Source: Pelodera strongyloides
Lineage: Eukaryota > Nematoda > Chromadorea > Rhabditida > Rhabditidae
Direction of reading: 5' to 3'
DNA: 64,000 nucleotides
Assembly (NCBI GenBank): GCA_036852015.1
Contig: JAANDG010000351.1
Span: forward strand, 1 to 64,000
Below, piece after piece: positions 1 through 13,382 of the stretch (position 1 is the first letter of the stretch; every line of letters begins with the position of its first letter). A model generated the notes under the pieces. That model did not search any database. It saw only the letters and a program-made list of their open reading frames with translations, and had not been told where the DNA came from. Both the position numbers and the translations under genes were made by a program.

Positions 1-3000
1 GCGCATTTTTCCATAACTTTTCACACTTATTCTGTGACAGCTTATTATTGCGTTTTAAAAGTCAATTCGTACGTAGGCGGAGGATGGATGCCAGTTTCGC
101 CAGGCTGCCAAGATGTCAGTTTTGATTGAAATGGATTATGTCTTCTTTACTTACCTAAACACTTACCCAAACCAAATGATGTAGACCTCTAAAGATTTTT
201 TTGCCCTTTCACTTTTATTCGCTCCTTTTATTCTGAATTCTGATTTGCTAACAATAATATTGTTTCCTGGAAATTTCCCAATTTGGATGAAGAAACTTAT
301 TCTTATTTGAAACAAACTTGCACATAACATTAATATTAGTTCCTCAACTTGACAGATGTTATGTAATATTCTGCCACGAAGCACCTGTGTGTTTTCTCCA
401 TAACATAAGCCCTTCTTTCTCCTAACTGGGATAGCTTCTTTATGGTCATAGAGGCGTGTCCCTTTGTAGGGAGGTCCCGATCTATGTCCCAAGGCTCCCC
501 GCTTGACTCCTCCCTCCCTTTCTCTAACTCCCCGGGAGTGTGAGGACAGCTGTGTTGTATGTGATTGCTCTCTCATTCCAATGTCATATATTGATCCTCA
601 GCTCATAATATGAGGTTCAAGCACCTTTTCGTCGTTTATCTGCATGCTTTCACTAGACGATTGTAATTGATTCAATTTATTTTAAAGCGAAATACTGGCC
701 GGTTTTTGAAACGCATCGGGCACACCAGCATTCTTATGCAGCTTATGCAAATGAACATAAGTTAGAATAAAAACCGAGCTAAATTCGAGTAAATTAGCTA
801 AACACTAAACTAACACATGTTACACTACAAATGGGACCGATTTTTAAATTTCTTTTTCTTGTAACTCCTTAATTTTATTAGTTTAAAAAAAGCAAAATAC
901 CGGCCTGTTTTTCAAACGCATCGGATACACCATCATTCTTGTTAAGCTTATGCAAATGAGCATAAATGAATAAAAAATCGAGCTAAATTCGAGTAAATTA
1001 ACAAAAATACGTAAGAATATAGTTGTAAACGATGCGTTTCAAAAGCCGGCAGGTATTTCGCTTTAAGTTTTTGCCGGGTTTAATTTTTTTATATTTCCTT
1101 GATACTAAAAGTTTAAAAGCTCACCAACAGACCCATGTAAAAAAAAATTTCTGGGGTATTATCTAATTCCGCAATGTTAGTCAATAAGTATAAAATGGCT
1201 ACTGGTAAACCCTTTTTGCATAACATTTTAGCTATCTAACTTATGCACCATAATTTATTCAGTCTCATAATTTATTATATTTAGCTTACAATTCGTTCAC
1301 GCATTTTATGTTCGTTAAAGAATGAAACGCTTACTTCTTTTCACTCGTCTGCTCACCCTCACGCAGCAGTTGTTGTTTTTGATGAACTGTTTGTTACACT
1401 CCTGAAATTGTTTTCACCCATCTTATATTTCATAAGTAATATTTCGAATAAATATAGGTGGCACTTTGACAGACAGAGACATATGACAATAAATAATAGT
1501 CCATATTTCCAAGATTATTCATTATTGTTTATCCCTGTGGATAGACGCCACCCAGTGAGAACATTACCGTATGGCAATAGAGTTCCAGCAACACATGTTT
1601 TTTTTTCCAGGGTTTATTTTGTTCTTCTTCTTGACCTCTGCGTAACTTCGATGACAAAGCGTAATAACGATCATCCGCATATCATAACATAACACAACCA
1701 TCTTCAGCAACTTGAACGTTATGCTTTGTCAATGAATAATAACGATCATCCGCACATATCACAACATGTAATTAATATGATTGCTCAATAATACATTTAC
1801 TTTTCAGCTCAAATTCTATACTACCATTTTTTTTCTTGAAACTGAAGTGCAGTTCCTTCAGACCAAATGTTATCTTTGCCACATCGTTGGTTGCTAGTAT
1901 TCTTCTTATTCTTGAGTAGAGGTACAGCTCATTGGACATCATCACAATTCCCTGATCTACGCGGAAGCACTGTGAATTTATGCATTCGGTAAGCAGTACG
2001 TTAAAGTGATACGACATGCGGTTTGCGAAGCGTATACTGTATAATTTTATTCCCGTGTGTTCTATGTAACTCCGCACCCTTCCTGATCAACGGGTAAGTT
2101 GCATGTAATAGGCGATGTCCTTCATACCGTTCAGAACCGTGTGTCATACTTAATATGAAAAAAATGTAATTATAGCAAAGCGTAGTTTTGGGAACTATGA
2201 TAGCTATAAACAAATGCCGCGCACCCTTCCTGCAAAAATCTGCGCTAAAAGTTCGCGAAAAGGTGTATAGTTTCAGTTTGCGCACCAATGGCCCACTTTT
2301 TGGAGGAAGCGGAAGACACCCTGTCCGTCGTAGCAGCTTTTGTCTTACCTAGTTAGCCACGGTCTGCACATCCTGATTTTTGCTCGATAATTGTAATTAT
2401 CCTGGATAATTGTAATTGTCCTAATTACATTTCAGGTCAATGCCACCTGGACAATTGTTGTATCTTTGTGACCCGGATAATATCCTGAACACAAGTCAAG
2501 GTACGGTAAATTTTATGTACTTTTTGGCAACTTTGCAAATCTGTGAGTTTTAGGAAGTTGCGTTGGTTTTGGTCACATAGTCACGTTTGATTATTATTCG
2601 TTTTGTCCACGTTTTGCTCGTCTTCTTTGGGTTTGCACGCAGATTCCTAGTGTTTTGTTTTCCTCTTTTGAGAAACATTATTATAATGAGAAATAAGGAA
2701 AGCCATAGATCAGAGACAGATATAGAGCGAGAGAAGAAGATGAAGAGAGAGAGACAGAAAGCGAGAGAGAGAAAAGTGATTTAGAGGAAAGACAGAACTT
2801 TAGCCCTCATTCTGGTCACTCATTTGCATAAATGCGCAGCCATGTCCCTCTCCTGGTGAAAGTATAAAAGAATAATTGTTTTTTTCAAATCTGCAAGGAC
2901 GGTGACTTCGTCAAATTAATGAAAAAAAAAACTATTTTGGACAGAGTTTGAAACATAAGGATTTTCCCCTCATTGTCAGAGATGCAATTTTTCAAGGAGT

Positions 3001-3273
3001 TGGGTAATAGTGTACTATTATTAATATCACCAAATGGTTTTAATGTGCGTGCAGGATGGTCGCGAAGAATGTGCCAACAGTGTGCCACACTATATACAGA
3101 ATTTTGCCAGCGTCGCGCACTTGTTTCAACATTGTAAGCATCCGGGTTTCGCAACGTATGTTCCCCATGCGTGATTAGAATAACCTAGCACATATATAAA
3201 TGTCCAACATACATTTCACAAACCACATACCATACCGCTTTAAACATTTATATATCCCATTTTCCTATTTCAG
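1..3273. other. Spacer with repeats, no supported gene
   Basis: No exon chain could be supported here. It holds two family-A inverted-repeat elements (682-1066) and weak GA-rich sequence near 2700-2780. The stretch at about 1590-1640 has an acceptor-like TTTTTTTTCCAG followed by a short hydrophobic open frame. That could be a signal-peptide exon of the gene starting in the next entry, but its splice phase does not match the frame used downstream, so I did not use it. Confidence 0.5.
682..1066. repeat. Family-A MITE pair (partial copy plus complete copy)
   Basis: A left end (AAAGCGAAATACTGGCCGGTTTTTGAAACGCATCG) begins near 682 without a matching right end. A second copy runs from 891 to 1066, closing with GATGCGTTTCAAAAGCCGGCAGGTATTTCGCTTTAA as its inverted complement. 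The interior contains the family's typical ATGCAAATGAGCATAAA and GAGCTAAATTCGAG blocks. Compare the better preserved copies at 25766, 28184 and 44069. Confidence 0.75.
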
Positions 3274-6200
3274 CTCTGGCCCTCAACCGACAACTTCACG
3301 AACTGTCCAGAGGGACGCCGTGTCATTGTCAGAGAAGATCACAATGTTCCACAGGTATTCCAGTATTAAAGCGATATAGAATCCGGTTTTTGAAACTTCT
3401 TCTGCACGCCGTATTCCTATTTCATGTATGCAAATTTCTGTGAATTTGCATAGATGCAGTTGTTCAACACGCGTTTGAAAACCGTGCCCTGCGGCTTGAG
3501 TGAAAGTTTTTGGAAGAAAATTTGGCGTAGAATACCTATAGGTTAGGTCTATACTAGATGCTACAAACTACAAACCACACTCCTGAGTCCGTATTCACCA
3601 ACACTCATGGAACCCTCTCTAGGCTCACGAGCTCTCTGAATCTCTTCTGCTCTCGCACTCTCTACGCACTCTTAGCTCCTCGGGGAGGGCTCCCTGCTTG
3701 TTGGTGAATACGGCCTCAGGGTGAATGGCATACTACATCCAACATTCTGATAAGTAAATTATTTAGGAAATAACGGCGAAGACGAAGGATCACATGGTTT
3801 TATAGTATCGATTGCTATCGTTGGAAACCTTCAAATGACCATTCATTCGCCGAGCGAAGAGTCAGTTTTTGTCCTTTTTTTACTAAATATATCGTTTTAT
3901 TTCTCATGTTTATTTGATTATTATTACTGAATTTCACCGCATACTTCATACAATTTATGCGCCTTCGTGTGAAGTTTTTTTGTCCTAATTTTTTGTCTGT
4001 GGAGTGTGGAGTCCTAAATTTGCTTTGAAAAAATGATTAGCAATTAGTGTATCTCTCACTCAATACTAACAGAAATACACAACAGTGCGGATTTACTTGT
4101 GTACTCTACACTCTACAGTATCCCTGTAGACCTTCGGTACTACGTTCACTGAAGATCAAACGATTTTACCGTATTAATCAATAAGTTCAATATTTCTAGT
4201 CTCTCTCTGCGGTCTCTGTAGTCTATGGTCTCGGTGTATTTTCTATCAATTTCATGCAATGGCACTGGCCTATCGTACTCTATAGTCTGCCGCATCTGTA
4301 GTTTGTTATCTGTAAGTTGTAGCTTACTGTACGAAATCCATATTTCAGTCAGCTGACGGAAAGGGCTGAGGCCTTCTGTAAGGCTCTCGAAGGCCGATGG
4401 GCGCTTGGCGACTGCGGCAACTCTGTGATAATCTTCGTATGGGAACATTATAAAAAGGTTGGTGTTTTCTTCTCAAGGCTTAGGTTTAGGCTTAGGTTTA
4501 GGCTTAGGCTTAGACTTAGGCTTAGGCTTAGACATAAGCTTAACTACCGGTTATGTATATGTTATGTATATTATCTTTATACAATATTTGAATAACACAG
4601 CATAATTGCCTTTGTGATCATGTCAACGTTGTCGATGGCTTGAAATAATAAAACAGGACAAATAATCTCCGAAAAGCCGTAATTCCAAGGTCGTTATTGC
4701 CCGTTTTTCGCATATGTAAACCCAAAGACATAAAGATAAAGTTTGCGTGTTGGCCATTTTGTTCTATCATTTCTTTATATTGTTGTTTTCTCAGCACATC
4801 TGTTATGCGTGCTCTTTTTTGAGGACATTTTGATGCTTCTTATGAAAAGGGCCCTGTTCCCGAGTAGTTATTTTTTTTTTGAGATAAAGAGAGAGAATGA
4901 GAGAGAGTCAAAGAGAGAGAGAGAGAGAGAGACAAGTAATAATCATTACTTCAAACTGCGCCATCTCTCGACAAGCTTTCGTAGGCATCTGAGAATTGTT
5001 TTAGAAAAAAAACTCAAAATTTAGCACTCTTGAAAACATGTTGAAGGGGTCGGAGACGAACAATATTTATACGGAAGTGGTGATTAGAAATATGCGCTAA
5101 GTAAATAAGAAAGGGTTTTGGTGTAAGTATACTACTTGACGCTGCTTTAATTTTTCTGGTGCGCAGCGAAAAGCTTGTGTGTCAACCTTTCGCCGCGCTT
5201 AATCTTAACAATTCGCTAGGTTCTCGCCAAAGCAGGTCGCGTCAGTTTCTTTCCGCGCATCATAGATTACTATGCGCGTGCATGGAGGTGCACTAATTGT
5301 AAGCGAAAAAATTGAAGACGTTCTCAATCCGCACGATTACCCTTAAAATTTGGAAATAGTTACAACTCCATGACATGATCATTCCTGAAAACTTCAGCCT
5401 TACAAGGGAAGTGTGACGAACTGTCACAGTTCTTGCCTCTGACCCGTACAACTCGGGTTCGAATCCACCCCGTGCTCTGTTTAAAACAACCGTTTCAGAT
5501 GATCATTTGGCCGGCTCGTCTCGCCGAGAAGTACATTTCTGTAGAGGAAAGAAGACAACTTCTGGCTTCTGTCAACCATTTGGCCCAAACAGACCAGTGG
5601 CACGAGGCGTTGTCGCAAGTTATTGGTGAGGAGGTTTTTAAAGCGAAATACCGCCCGGTTCTTGAAGAATTCTTACGTATTTATGCTAAGTTACTCAAAC
5701 TTACTCGAATTTGTCTCGATTTTTCATTCTAATTTATGGTCGTATGCATAAGCTGCATAAGAATGCTGGTGTACTCGAAGCCGGCCGGTATTTCGGTTTA
5801 AAACCAAGAATTTACCAAAAACTGGGAATCTGCAAGCTAGAGGTGTAGTTTGCCATAATGTAGTTTATATTCTGTGCCTGTTCGACTGACCTCTCCTTTT
5901 AGGAGTTGCCACATCAATCGAGCAAGATAAACCAAGAAGAATTCCAAAGTAATAACGAAACATTGAATAGACCTGAACCAAGCCAAACACAGAATAAACC
6001 AACAATCATTTATTGAGGAGTAAGAGTGTTTATATTAGAACAGCGTGAGCATCCCGTAGTTATAACAGGACCTGGACATCGATGAGCGTAACTGAAATCG
6101 GGCCCAATTCAATACGTCTCTTGATCACAACATTTCACATCGAGTAGAACATATCACACAGAGAGAGTAAATGATTATAGATCAATTCGATTGGCCAGCA

Positions 6201-8721
6201 CGGGACTAAAGATAAACACAATTAAAGATAAACAAACGAGGAACTAAAATTACCTGATAGTTGATCCGTATAGCGACTGGCAGGCAACAAAGGATGGCCG
6301 CAACAAGGATCGGTCAAAAGAGAGAGTCATGACGGGTCCATCTCCACAATCGAGGAAGTGCTCAGTCTCAGAGAGCCACAGACGTTCCACACTCCATCCA
6401 CACACGACCGAAGATAATTCACGCAAAAAAATGAAAAGTCCTTTTAGGCCAGCAGGAAATTCAGCTTTGATGTGCAGGTTCTTGGAATGGATGTTCTCGC
6501 GGGTTGGGGTTACGGTAGCCGGGATATGATTTAGATTTCGCGTATCGCGGAATGAGATTTAAAGGGACGGGCCCATCAAAATAAACCCATATTTTGCATG
6601 TTTTTATAATTTGTATAAAGGGGGTTTATTATAATATATGTACACTAAATTTCGGCTAGAGTTTATCCCGCTGAAATTTTTCGGTGTCGATAAACTCAAA
6701 AAGTATACCGTAGAAGACCAACAATTGCACCCTTATTTCCTTACCGCGTGTCCCGGGGGAATGTGGCTATATGGACGGATAGTCTCCCGGGTCCCAATCA
6801 GAGCGAGGTATCCTCGGGAGACGCGGTAAGGAAATAAGGGTGCAATTGTTGGTCTGCTACGGTATACTTTTGAGTTTATCGACACCGAAAAATTTCAGCG
6901 GGATAAAGTCTAGCCGTAACTTAGTGTACATATATTATAATAAACCCCTTTATACAAATTATAAAAACATGCAAAATATAGGTTTGTTTTGATGGGCCCG
7001 TCCCTTTAATTGAAGTTTTGCGGTACGCGGAACAGTGCCTAAACATATCCGTACTATGCACAGAACGAGAAGAAGACTGTGGTACATAATATTTACCAAA
7101 GTAGTGTTTACTAGAGTTGCTTCCTAAATAAGGTTATAGCTTTATTGATATTGAAACCGATTGAACGAGATAGAGAAAAGTCCCCGTTTCAGGCGAACTG
7201 TACAAAGAACTGTCCGGTGACCCAGAAGAAAAAGTGGACACGGGCACCTTGTCGTTGTTGGTTTCCGTAGGAGTGGCAGTACTGCTCACTCTGTTAATTA
7301 CATGTACGTTTTTATTTTATTTTAAAGGGGCAGGCTCACGTGAAATAATTGTGTTGTGAATTTGTCATATTTTGCACCTGAGCTAGGCGATTTTCGGTTT
7401 GAATGAAAGATACAGAGTGAAAAGAGAACGAGACAAGAGAGAGAGAGAGAGAGACAGAATCATAGAGTTCACTCCGTGTCGCTAGCATTATATAGGGGGG
7501 GCGCGTGAGTATAGAAAGCACTGTCGATTGTATAGGCACTGTCGACTTTAACTTTACACCATCGTGACCGATTTTTTTTTACCCCATTTATTTTAACTTT
7601 TAACTCTATACGGCTTTTCCGAAGGATTACTCATTACAAAGATTCTCGCATTCTCGCGGGACGTTTTCTGTCCGTAGGCGGTAGAGGGGAGGGGACACTT
7701 TTAGAATTTTTCCTGCAAAGTTTCGTAAACATTAACTAAAGCGAAATACCGGCCGGTTTTTGAAACGCATTCTTACGTATTAGCTCGATTTTTCATTCTA
7801 ATTTATGCTCACTTGCATCTGCACAAGAATGCTGGTGTACTCGATGTGTTTCAAAAACCGGCCAGTATTCTGTAAATATTATGTGCGTTAGGCATTATGT
7901 TTCTGACTCACATCCTCTGCTTCTTCGATGTTTGTTTCCAAAAACTTTCCTAAACTTCCTCCTTGGGAGAGCCTTCAAAAGGGGAATAAAATCCCATTGA
8001 ACTTTGCCTACATTTACTTGCTGTCATTTTTCGGAAACAAGCATTCTGTTGGGTGTACGTTTATGGTTTATGACCCTAATCCTTCTAAGGGATTAACTAG
8101 CGACTTCTCCTCAAACATGTCCCTCTACCTCTAGGCAATTGATGGCTTGAAATGATACACAAGGAAATGATTTTGTTGGACTTTGTGTTCCGGCCGGGGA
8201 CAATTTCTGCAAGTTTGAGAATGTCACGCGAGAACGATGGGATTACGCTGGTCACTAAATATTTAGTAACCACTCGGATACCATCTGGTGACCATTTACC
8301 GACGGTATAGAAAAAATGTAGCAAAGTGGTCGTGAAGTGGACGTGAAGTGGTCCGTCGATCAATAGAAACCGAGAATAGTCACTAACCCCCCCTCGCATT
8401 TCCTGTGAAACTTGTTTGTAAATCTGTGATATGAATAATCATTACTTCTGGTTCGACGTTTCTGTACTTTCTGACTGTGGCTCAGAAGGTTTGTGAGCAC
8501 ATATTCATGCAAACATTGGTATACTTTTATCCCTATCGTTCTCTCTCTTCTCTCCCTCTTTCTCTCTCTTCTCTCTCCTCTCTCTCTCTCCTCTCTCTCT
8601 CTCCCTCCTGTCAGATTCCTCTTTTTTTTCCTAGAGATTGATGATCTCGTGTTGTCATGTTCATCGTCCGTTTGACAGACCACCGGAAACTGTCAAAACC
8701 ACTTGTTCGGCATTTTCAGAG

Positions 8722-8771
<50 letters not shown>

Positions 8772-9726
8772 TGAGAGAGAGGAGTGAGAGAATGCTTATT
8801 CTCATTTTACCGAAAAAAATCCCCCTGGATGAAAGTGAAAAATGGGAGGAACTGAGGGGAAAACACTGAGCGATTCCACCTAACAGAGACCACGGGACAA
8901 CGGCTTGCTTGGGACTTTAGCTGACAATTATTTGCGAATTTATTGGGAGGTCACACGAGCTAACCATTCCGCTGATAAACAGGGTATTTTGTTTGGTCAG
9001 GCACCCGGTTAAACTGGGTCAATAATCTATATTTGCCAACATGAAATTCGTTGAGCATAGATAGGGACATTCAGAAAATATTGCCAGCTAGGAAAAATAC
9101 CTTAGAAAGTGAGACCTCCATCGAGCGTAGCGCCTCCGCTAGAGCGTGCGATGACTAGTTTTGTGAGCCAAGAAGCTGTACACTAATAAAACACCGCGCC
9201 GCGAAAAAAAGAGGGTCCGCAATAGCGCGACGGCGCACCCTAGAGACTAGAGAGTGCGATGACAAGTTTTATGAGCGAGGTAGCTGCTTTAGTAGGTACA
9301 CTGATAAAACACGGCGCCATCGCCGCGAACAAAATAGTGGCCGCCATAGCGTGGCGGCTCACCCGTTTTAGGATGAGCAGGGCGTGCGCCACATGTGCGC
9401 GTAAGGTGTCCAATACTAGTATACGCATCTGTGCCGTACTTTATGGAGGGGCGCGTTAGTTGCGTCCACTGCGCCGTCCGCTGTGGTCTACCATTTTCCT
9501 TGCGCGGCGATGACGCGGAGTTTCACGTTGTATGCCTACCCCTGTGAGGATCACGCACCATTTCTACATCTACATATTCGGATTTTGTTAGTAAAATCAG
9601 ATACACTCCAATGTATAGCCTAATCCACTTTCAGGTTGCGTATGTGCATTTCGATGTTGTGGAAATCTTCGCGGCGACGACCGTCCGAGGGGAGTTCGCA
9701 GAGCTGTTGACCGGGTACCTTTGTGA
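3274..9726 (+). CDS. Single-pass membrane protein with Cys-rich cytosolic tail (5' end not found)
   Basis: Four exons are supported: 3274-3354, 5499-5625, 7193-7303 and 9635-9726 (stop TGA 9724-9726). Phases are 0, 1 and 1, and every junction keeps one open frame giving 136 residues. The first exon has an N-glycosylation sequon (NFT) and a cysteine. The second is charged and helical-looking. The third ends in a hydrophobic span (about residues 89-107, LSLLVSVGVAVLLTLLI), directly followed by CCVCAFRCCGN, a likely palmitoylated or metal-binding juxtamembrane cluster, then a short Arg-rich tail. This predicts type I topology. I do not recognise the family. An alternative start is the ATG at 5499, which directly follows TTTCAG and would fit SL trans-splicing; the 3274 exon would then belong elsewhere. 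Signal peptide exons, if any, lie upstream and were not found. Confidence 0.5.
3366..3505. repeat. Degenerate family-C inverted-repeat element
   Basis: The left end TTAAAGCGATATAGAATCCGG.TTTTGAAAC resembles family C (AAAGCGGTATAACACGTGGTTT). The right side has CGTTTGAAAACCGTGCCCTGCGGCT. It lies just inside the intron after the 3274-3354 exon. Confidence 0.45.
3582..3720. repeat. Inverted-repeat element, CCTGAG..GTATTCACCA ends
   Basis: The ends CCTGAGTCCGTATTCACCA and TGGTGAATACGGCCTCAGG are inverted complements with a CT-rich interior. The same type of ends (GAGGCC.TATTCACCACTCA) is found at 45914-46053, so this is a separate MITE family. Confidence 0.6.
4478..4542 (+). repeat. Interstitial telomere-type repeat (TTAGGC)n, degenerate
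   Basis: Around ten units of TTAGGC/TTAGGT/TTAGAC in tandem. TTAGGC is the nematode telomere unit. Confidence 0.8.
4886..4932. repeat. GA microsatellite
   Basis: Imperfect (GA)n tract following a T-run, inside an intron of the membrane-protein gene. Confidence 0.85.
5637..5802. repeat. Family-A MITE in intron
   Basis: TTTAAAGCGAAATACCGCCCGGTTCTTG opens and GGCCGGTATTTCGGTTTAAA closes it. It starts only about a dozen bases after the 5' splice site at 5626. Confidence 0.8.
6558..7010. repeat. Long fold-back element, AAAGGGACGGGCCCATC ends
   Basis: Two near-identical inverted arms of roughly 185-190 bp (outer part 6558-6745; complement about 6820-7010) surround a short GC-rich centre containing CCCGGG. 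The ends AAAGGGACGGGCCCATCAAAATAAACC match the family of the element at 27307-27702. The open frame 6638-6829 lies wholly inside an arm and is not a gene. Confidence 0.85.
7737..7875. repeat. Family-A MITE, shortened
   Basis: The left end TAAAGCGAAATACCGGCCGGTTTTTGAAACGCATTC is intact. The right end GATGTGTTTCAAAAACCGGCCAGTATT is present, but its last bases have decayed to CTGTAA. Confidence 0.75.
8537..8783. repeat. CT and GA microsatellites
   Basis: A CT tract (8537-8604) and a GA tract (8719-8783) face each other about 115 bp apart. Open frames on either strand here are microsatellite artefacts. Confidence 0.85.
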
Positions 9727-10444
9727 TCTCTAACACTCTCCAAAACAACTAATCACGGCAATACAAATAATCAGACAATCAATTGTAGCCAAAGAAAATC
9801 AATCATTACTAATCAATACGAATTAAATAAACAGTACTAAGCAAATAAGAATAAGAAATTTAAAAATCGCTCCCATTTGTAGTATAGCAAATGTTAACTT
9901 AGCGTTTAGCGCGTAGCAGATCTTCAATTATCCATTAGCGTTGACGTAATTGAACTCAGCGTTAGACGATGAGAACGCTTTGACATTTGACATTCTTTGA
10001 CATTCTACATGACATCTTTGACATCTGACATTCTTTGACATTGACATCTTTGACATTAGAACGCGATAGTGCGGTATCGTACCAGTGTCATGCTATGAAT
10101 TTAGCCTAGTTAGTATTTCTGCTTGTCCCCCAGAAATAACTACGTCTAACGCTAGAAAATGTTTAGAAAATTGTCTCGTCACCATTCTATTATTGTTACA
10201 AAACGAGGTATTTTGGAGTTATAATACAAATAATTTTTGTTTTAAACTAAGTTGTCAGTTGTCCGATTATTGCTCGGCATGTGCAGGTGATAGAGTGGTG
10301 CACGAGACATTCCTATATTGCTAGTGAGCTACCGTAACCCCACTGAAATCAATCAATAATCGGCACATCAAACTATTTAATTTGCCAGGCAGTACCCTTC
10401 ACAACTTTAATCGCATGCTTTTCCCCGCTGTTAGGATATGGTTA

Positions 10445-10566
10445 TAAGCGATATAGCTGCCTTTTTATGAAACGTGTTTTTTACAACTGTAGTAATTTGT
10501 ATTCGTTATATGGGAAAATAGCGTCCGGCATACGTTTCAAAAACCGGCTGTTATATAGCTTTAAAA
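10445..10566. repeat. Family-C-like inverted-repeat element
   Basis: Left AGCGATATAGCTGCCTTTTTATGAAACG; right CGTTTCAAAAACCGGCTGTTATATAGCTTTAAA. Short non-autonomous element. Confidence 0.55.
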
Positions 10567-11096
10567 TTATTGATCTTGCACTCGGTAATACAAGACCTGC
10601 TTCAACCACGCGTACAATTAATGAGAATAATTTTCCAAATTAATGTTTTGAAGGTTAATGTGCGTAAAGAAATGCATCACCTTTGACGTGACACTTTTAT
10701 TCACCTATTGTTGCACCATTTTGACCTAAGCTGATGAAAGTCGCGATTCACCGAGCAAAAAGTCCCCCAGAGTGTGGCAGCGGGCCCCTTTTTGGGTGTG
10801 CCGGGGTGTGCCAAAGGTTTTCAACCCAGTCGCGGCTCGCCAAGTGGGATTGTAAATCTTTTGCACACGCCGCGCACCGACCATCGTTTGCATACATACA
10901 CTCCTGATCGCGCGGCGACTGCGCGGAGTTTCCTCATAATGTCCGTATTCTAAAAGTTGCTCTTCAGGTGGACAGTATCCGAGCATCCGTGATACGTCGC
11001 GGTTCGCAATTTCGAAGATCATTCTCGAAATCGCCCAAGTTTCCTGTAAGTCGTGATGCGCCGAACAGATTCTTCGCGGATACGACCATGGTTTGA

Positions 11097-11132
11097 GCAT
11101 AGGCCTAAGCATAGGCCTAAGCCTAAGCCTAA
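11097..11132 (-). repeat. Interstitial telomere-type repeat
   Basis: GCCTAA units (TTAGGC on the minus strand), about five copies, partly interrupted. Confidence 0.7.
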
Positions 11133-11179
11133 GATTTCATCGGGTCAGAGAAGGGCCTGGCCTTGGACCTTTGGAAGTC

Positions 11180-11315
11180 TTTAAAGCGGTGTGACACGTG
11201 GCTTTGAAAAGTACACACTGCATATATGGATTTCCTTGTATTCTATGCAAATTTCTGTCTCTTCTATACAGTTATCGAGCACTAGTTTCAAGACCACGTG
11301 CTAGACCGCTTTAAG
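11180..11315. repeat. Family-C MITE
   Basis: TTTAAAGCGGTGTGACACGTGGCTTTGAAAAG opens and CAAGACCACGTGCTAGACCGCTTTAAG closes as an inverted complement. Confidence 0.75.
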
Positions 11316-11888
11316 AAAGTGTATGAAGGGCTGAGAATAGCCTAAAATCTTCTCAGGACTGACATTAATGTTCGAAATTACTGTATTACGGGTCTCTGTC
11401 ATTTAGAATATTTTCCTTGCTAGTTACATATTCCTAGTTGAAAAGTTTAAGTTTACCAAGTTTAAGTCAAGTATAATTTTGTATAGAGATTCCCCTAATT
11501 GCCTTATGCTTCAATTTATTTGCAGTTTATAAACATTTATAGGTTTATCTTTTCATAGTAGGTGACAGCAGATTTAGCACCTCTCAACCAGCCAAATGGT
11601 AGTATTTCAGTATATATGTGACTACAACTAAAATTTATATTATACTTTATTTGTATTTGTATTTGATACTTTATTGACGGGTTCTGGAATGAGAGTATTA
11701 TTTTATTACTTGAAAGCCACTATTTGTTTCCGGTGTTATTTGTATATTATTATTTTTTGTTTCGTTAATTTCCACTTTATGCAATTACATAATTAGATAT
11801 TTGTTAGAGTTAGAATCAAGGAAACAAGTGCTCTATAAATTTACAGCGGTAACACCATAAATACCAATTGTTGGCGTATCGTTGTTTG

Positions 11889-12041
11889 TGGGGTTTCCAA
11901 GTATCCCAAAAATTCGGTGTGATTCTGTCAATACTACCTGTATTTCGGTACGAAACTTGCATATAATATGAAAAATTATAAAACAAATATTCTCGTGTAG
12001 TTTCAAAATACTGTAAATTTTCACCATACTTGGAAACCCTA
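11889..12041. repeat. Inverted-repeat element, GGGTTTCCAAGTAT ends
   Basis: GGGTTTCCAAGTATCCCAAAAATTCGG at the left and ATACTTGGAAACCC at the right. A second copy, sharing more than 40 bp of its left end almost exactly, lies at 45299-45375. Confidence 0.65.
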
Positions 12042-13382
12042 TTATTCAAGGTTAGTTCAACCAATGCATAAATTACCCACTACACGAAATTGTTATTTTT
12101 GAATCCAGTCTTTCAGGATTTGTAAATAAATATTTGTTTGGAATGTTATTATCTTGCTTGACAAAATCGTCGAATAGGCGTTCTATATTTTATGTTGTGC
12201 ATTTAAATTTAAAGGCAGTTTCAAAAACTGACCGTTATACCGCTTTAACGCACCTGTTATATCGCTTTAAAGCACCGCACCTAGGTGAACCAACTGGAGT
12301 TGATCTTTTGGCACACCAGTTTTGCTATTTTTTTAATGAACTATTATTATTTGCTATTCACTATTTACTATTAAAATTACGAAAAAAAAATGGTTTTACT
12401 ATCTTAACTTTTTTTAGTAAAGATGTCCATAAAAATATTATTCCCAAATTCGCATTCCTTTAGAATAATTCGCATTTACTTGAGTTGCGGTTAATTTTTT
12501 TCCAATATAATTGTATTATTATTGCTGTATTCCAAAATGGAGTAGACACATTTGCAATGCAACATCTAAAATTGACTACACATTCCCTTTAAAAATCGAG
12601 ACTCTCGAGGCTAGCCACCAGACGTCGAAGTCCACGAGATAGTGTGCGTATTGAGAGAGGCCCTGCATCGCAACGCAATCGCACAAACATGCAGAGGACG
12701 CTTTTTCACATGCCCATGCGACATTTATCCTCTCACTATTATTTCTAAATTCCCTGCTTATCGATTTATTGATTTTCTCATTTCGATATTTTGTCGTTAT
12801 ATGGACTGGTACAGTAGGTTTCTACTGTATACAAAATTGGTGGCTTTTAGCTGGCCGAATAAACTGAAATTACGGGTGTTTATTGATTTTTACATTGTGG
12901 TAAAATATATACAAATTGGAATGGATGAAAATTAATTATTATGTACAAAGGAAAATATATGTTTTAAACACCCTATTATGCTTGGTAAAACTCTGAAATT
13001 ATATATTGAAAATTAAATTAGAGCTTTATTTGTAATTTCCTTGGTGATATGTTTTTCGAACATTATTCCCAATTAATAACATAAATGTATTCTACTAAAA
13101 TTACTTAAATAAATTTATATAAATTTTAGATGAGCTCCCTTTTCATAAAAAAAAATAATTAATTTAATAAATAATAACTCCTTTTTCAAAAAAAATTAAT
13201 TAATAACTAATTTAAATGTCGTATTAGAGCCATTTTTCGACAGAACTCCTCCTCTTTTTTTGTCAAAGGTGCCTACACAACTTCTGCATTTTGACGACTC
13301 TTTTTATTTGAAAAATCTTTTTGTACATATGTTTGATAAATCTAATTTATTATTTATAAAACATTTAATAATTTAATTTTTT

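Noticed and set aside
2001..2300. ATG at 2287 after TTTCAG as first exon of the upstream gene
   Set aside because: The open frame is short, the possible donors are poor, and none fits the phase of the 3274 exon.
10726..11112. Minus-strand open frame of 128 codons between genes
   Set aside because: No recognisable domain, no splice context, and it includes a GC-rich stretch (GCGCGGAGTTT) repeated at about 9520 and 14490. It overlaps the TTAGGC block. More likely repeat-derived.
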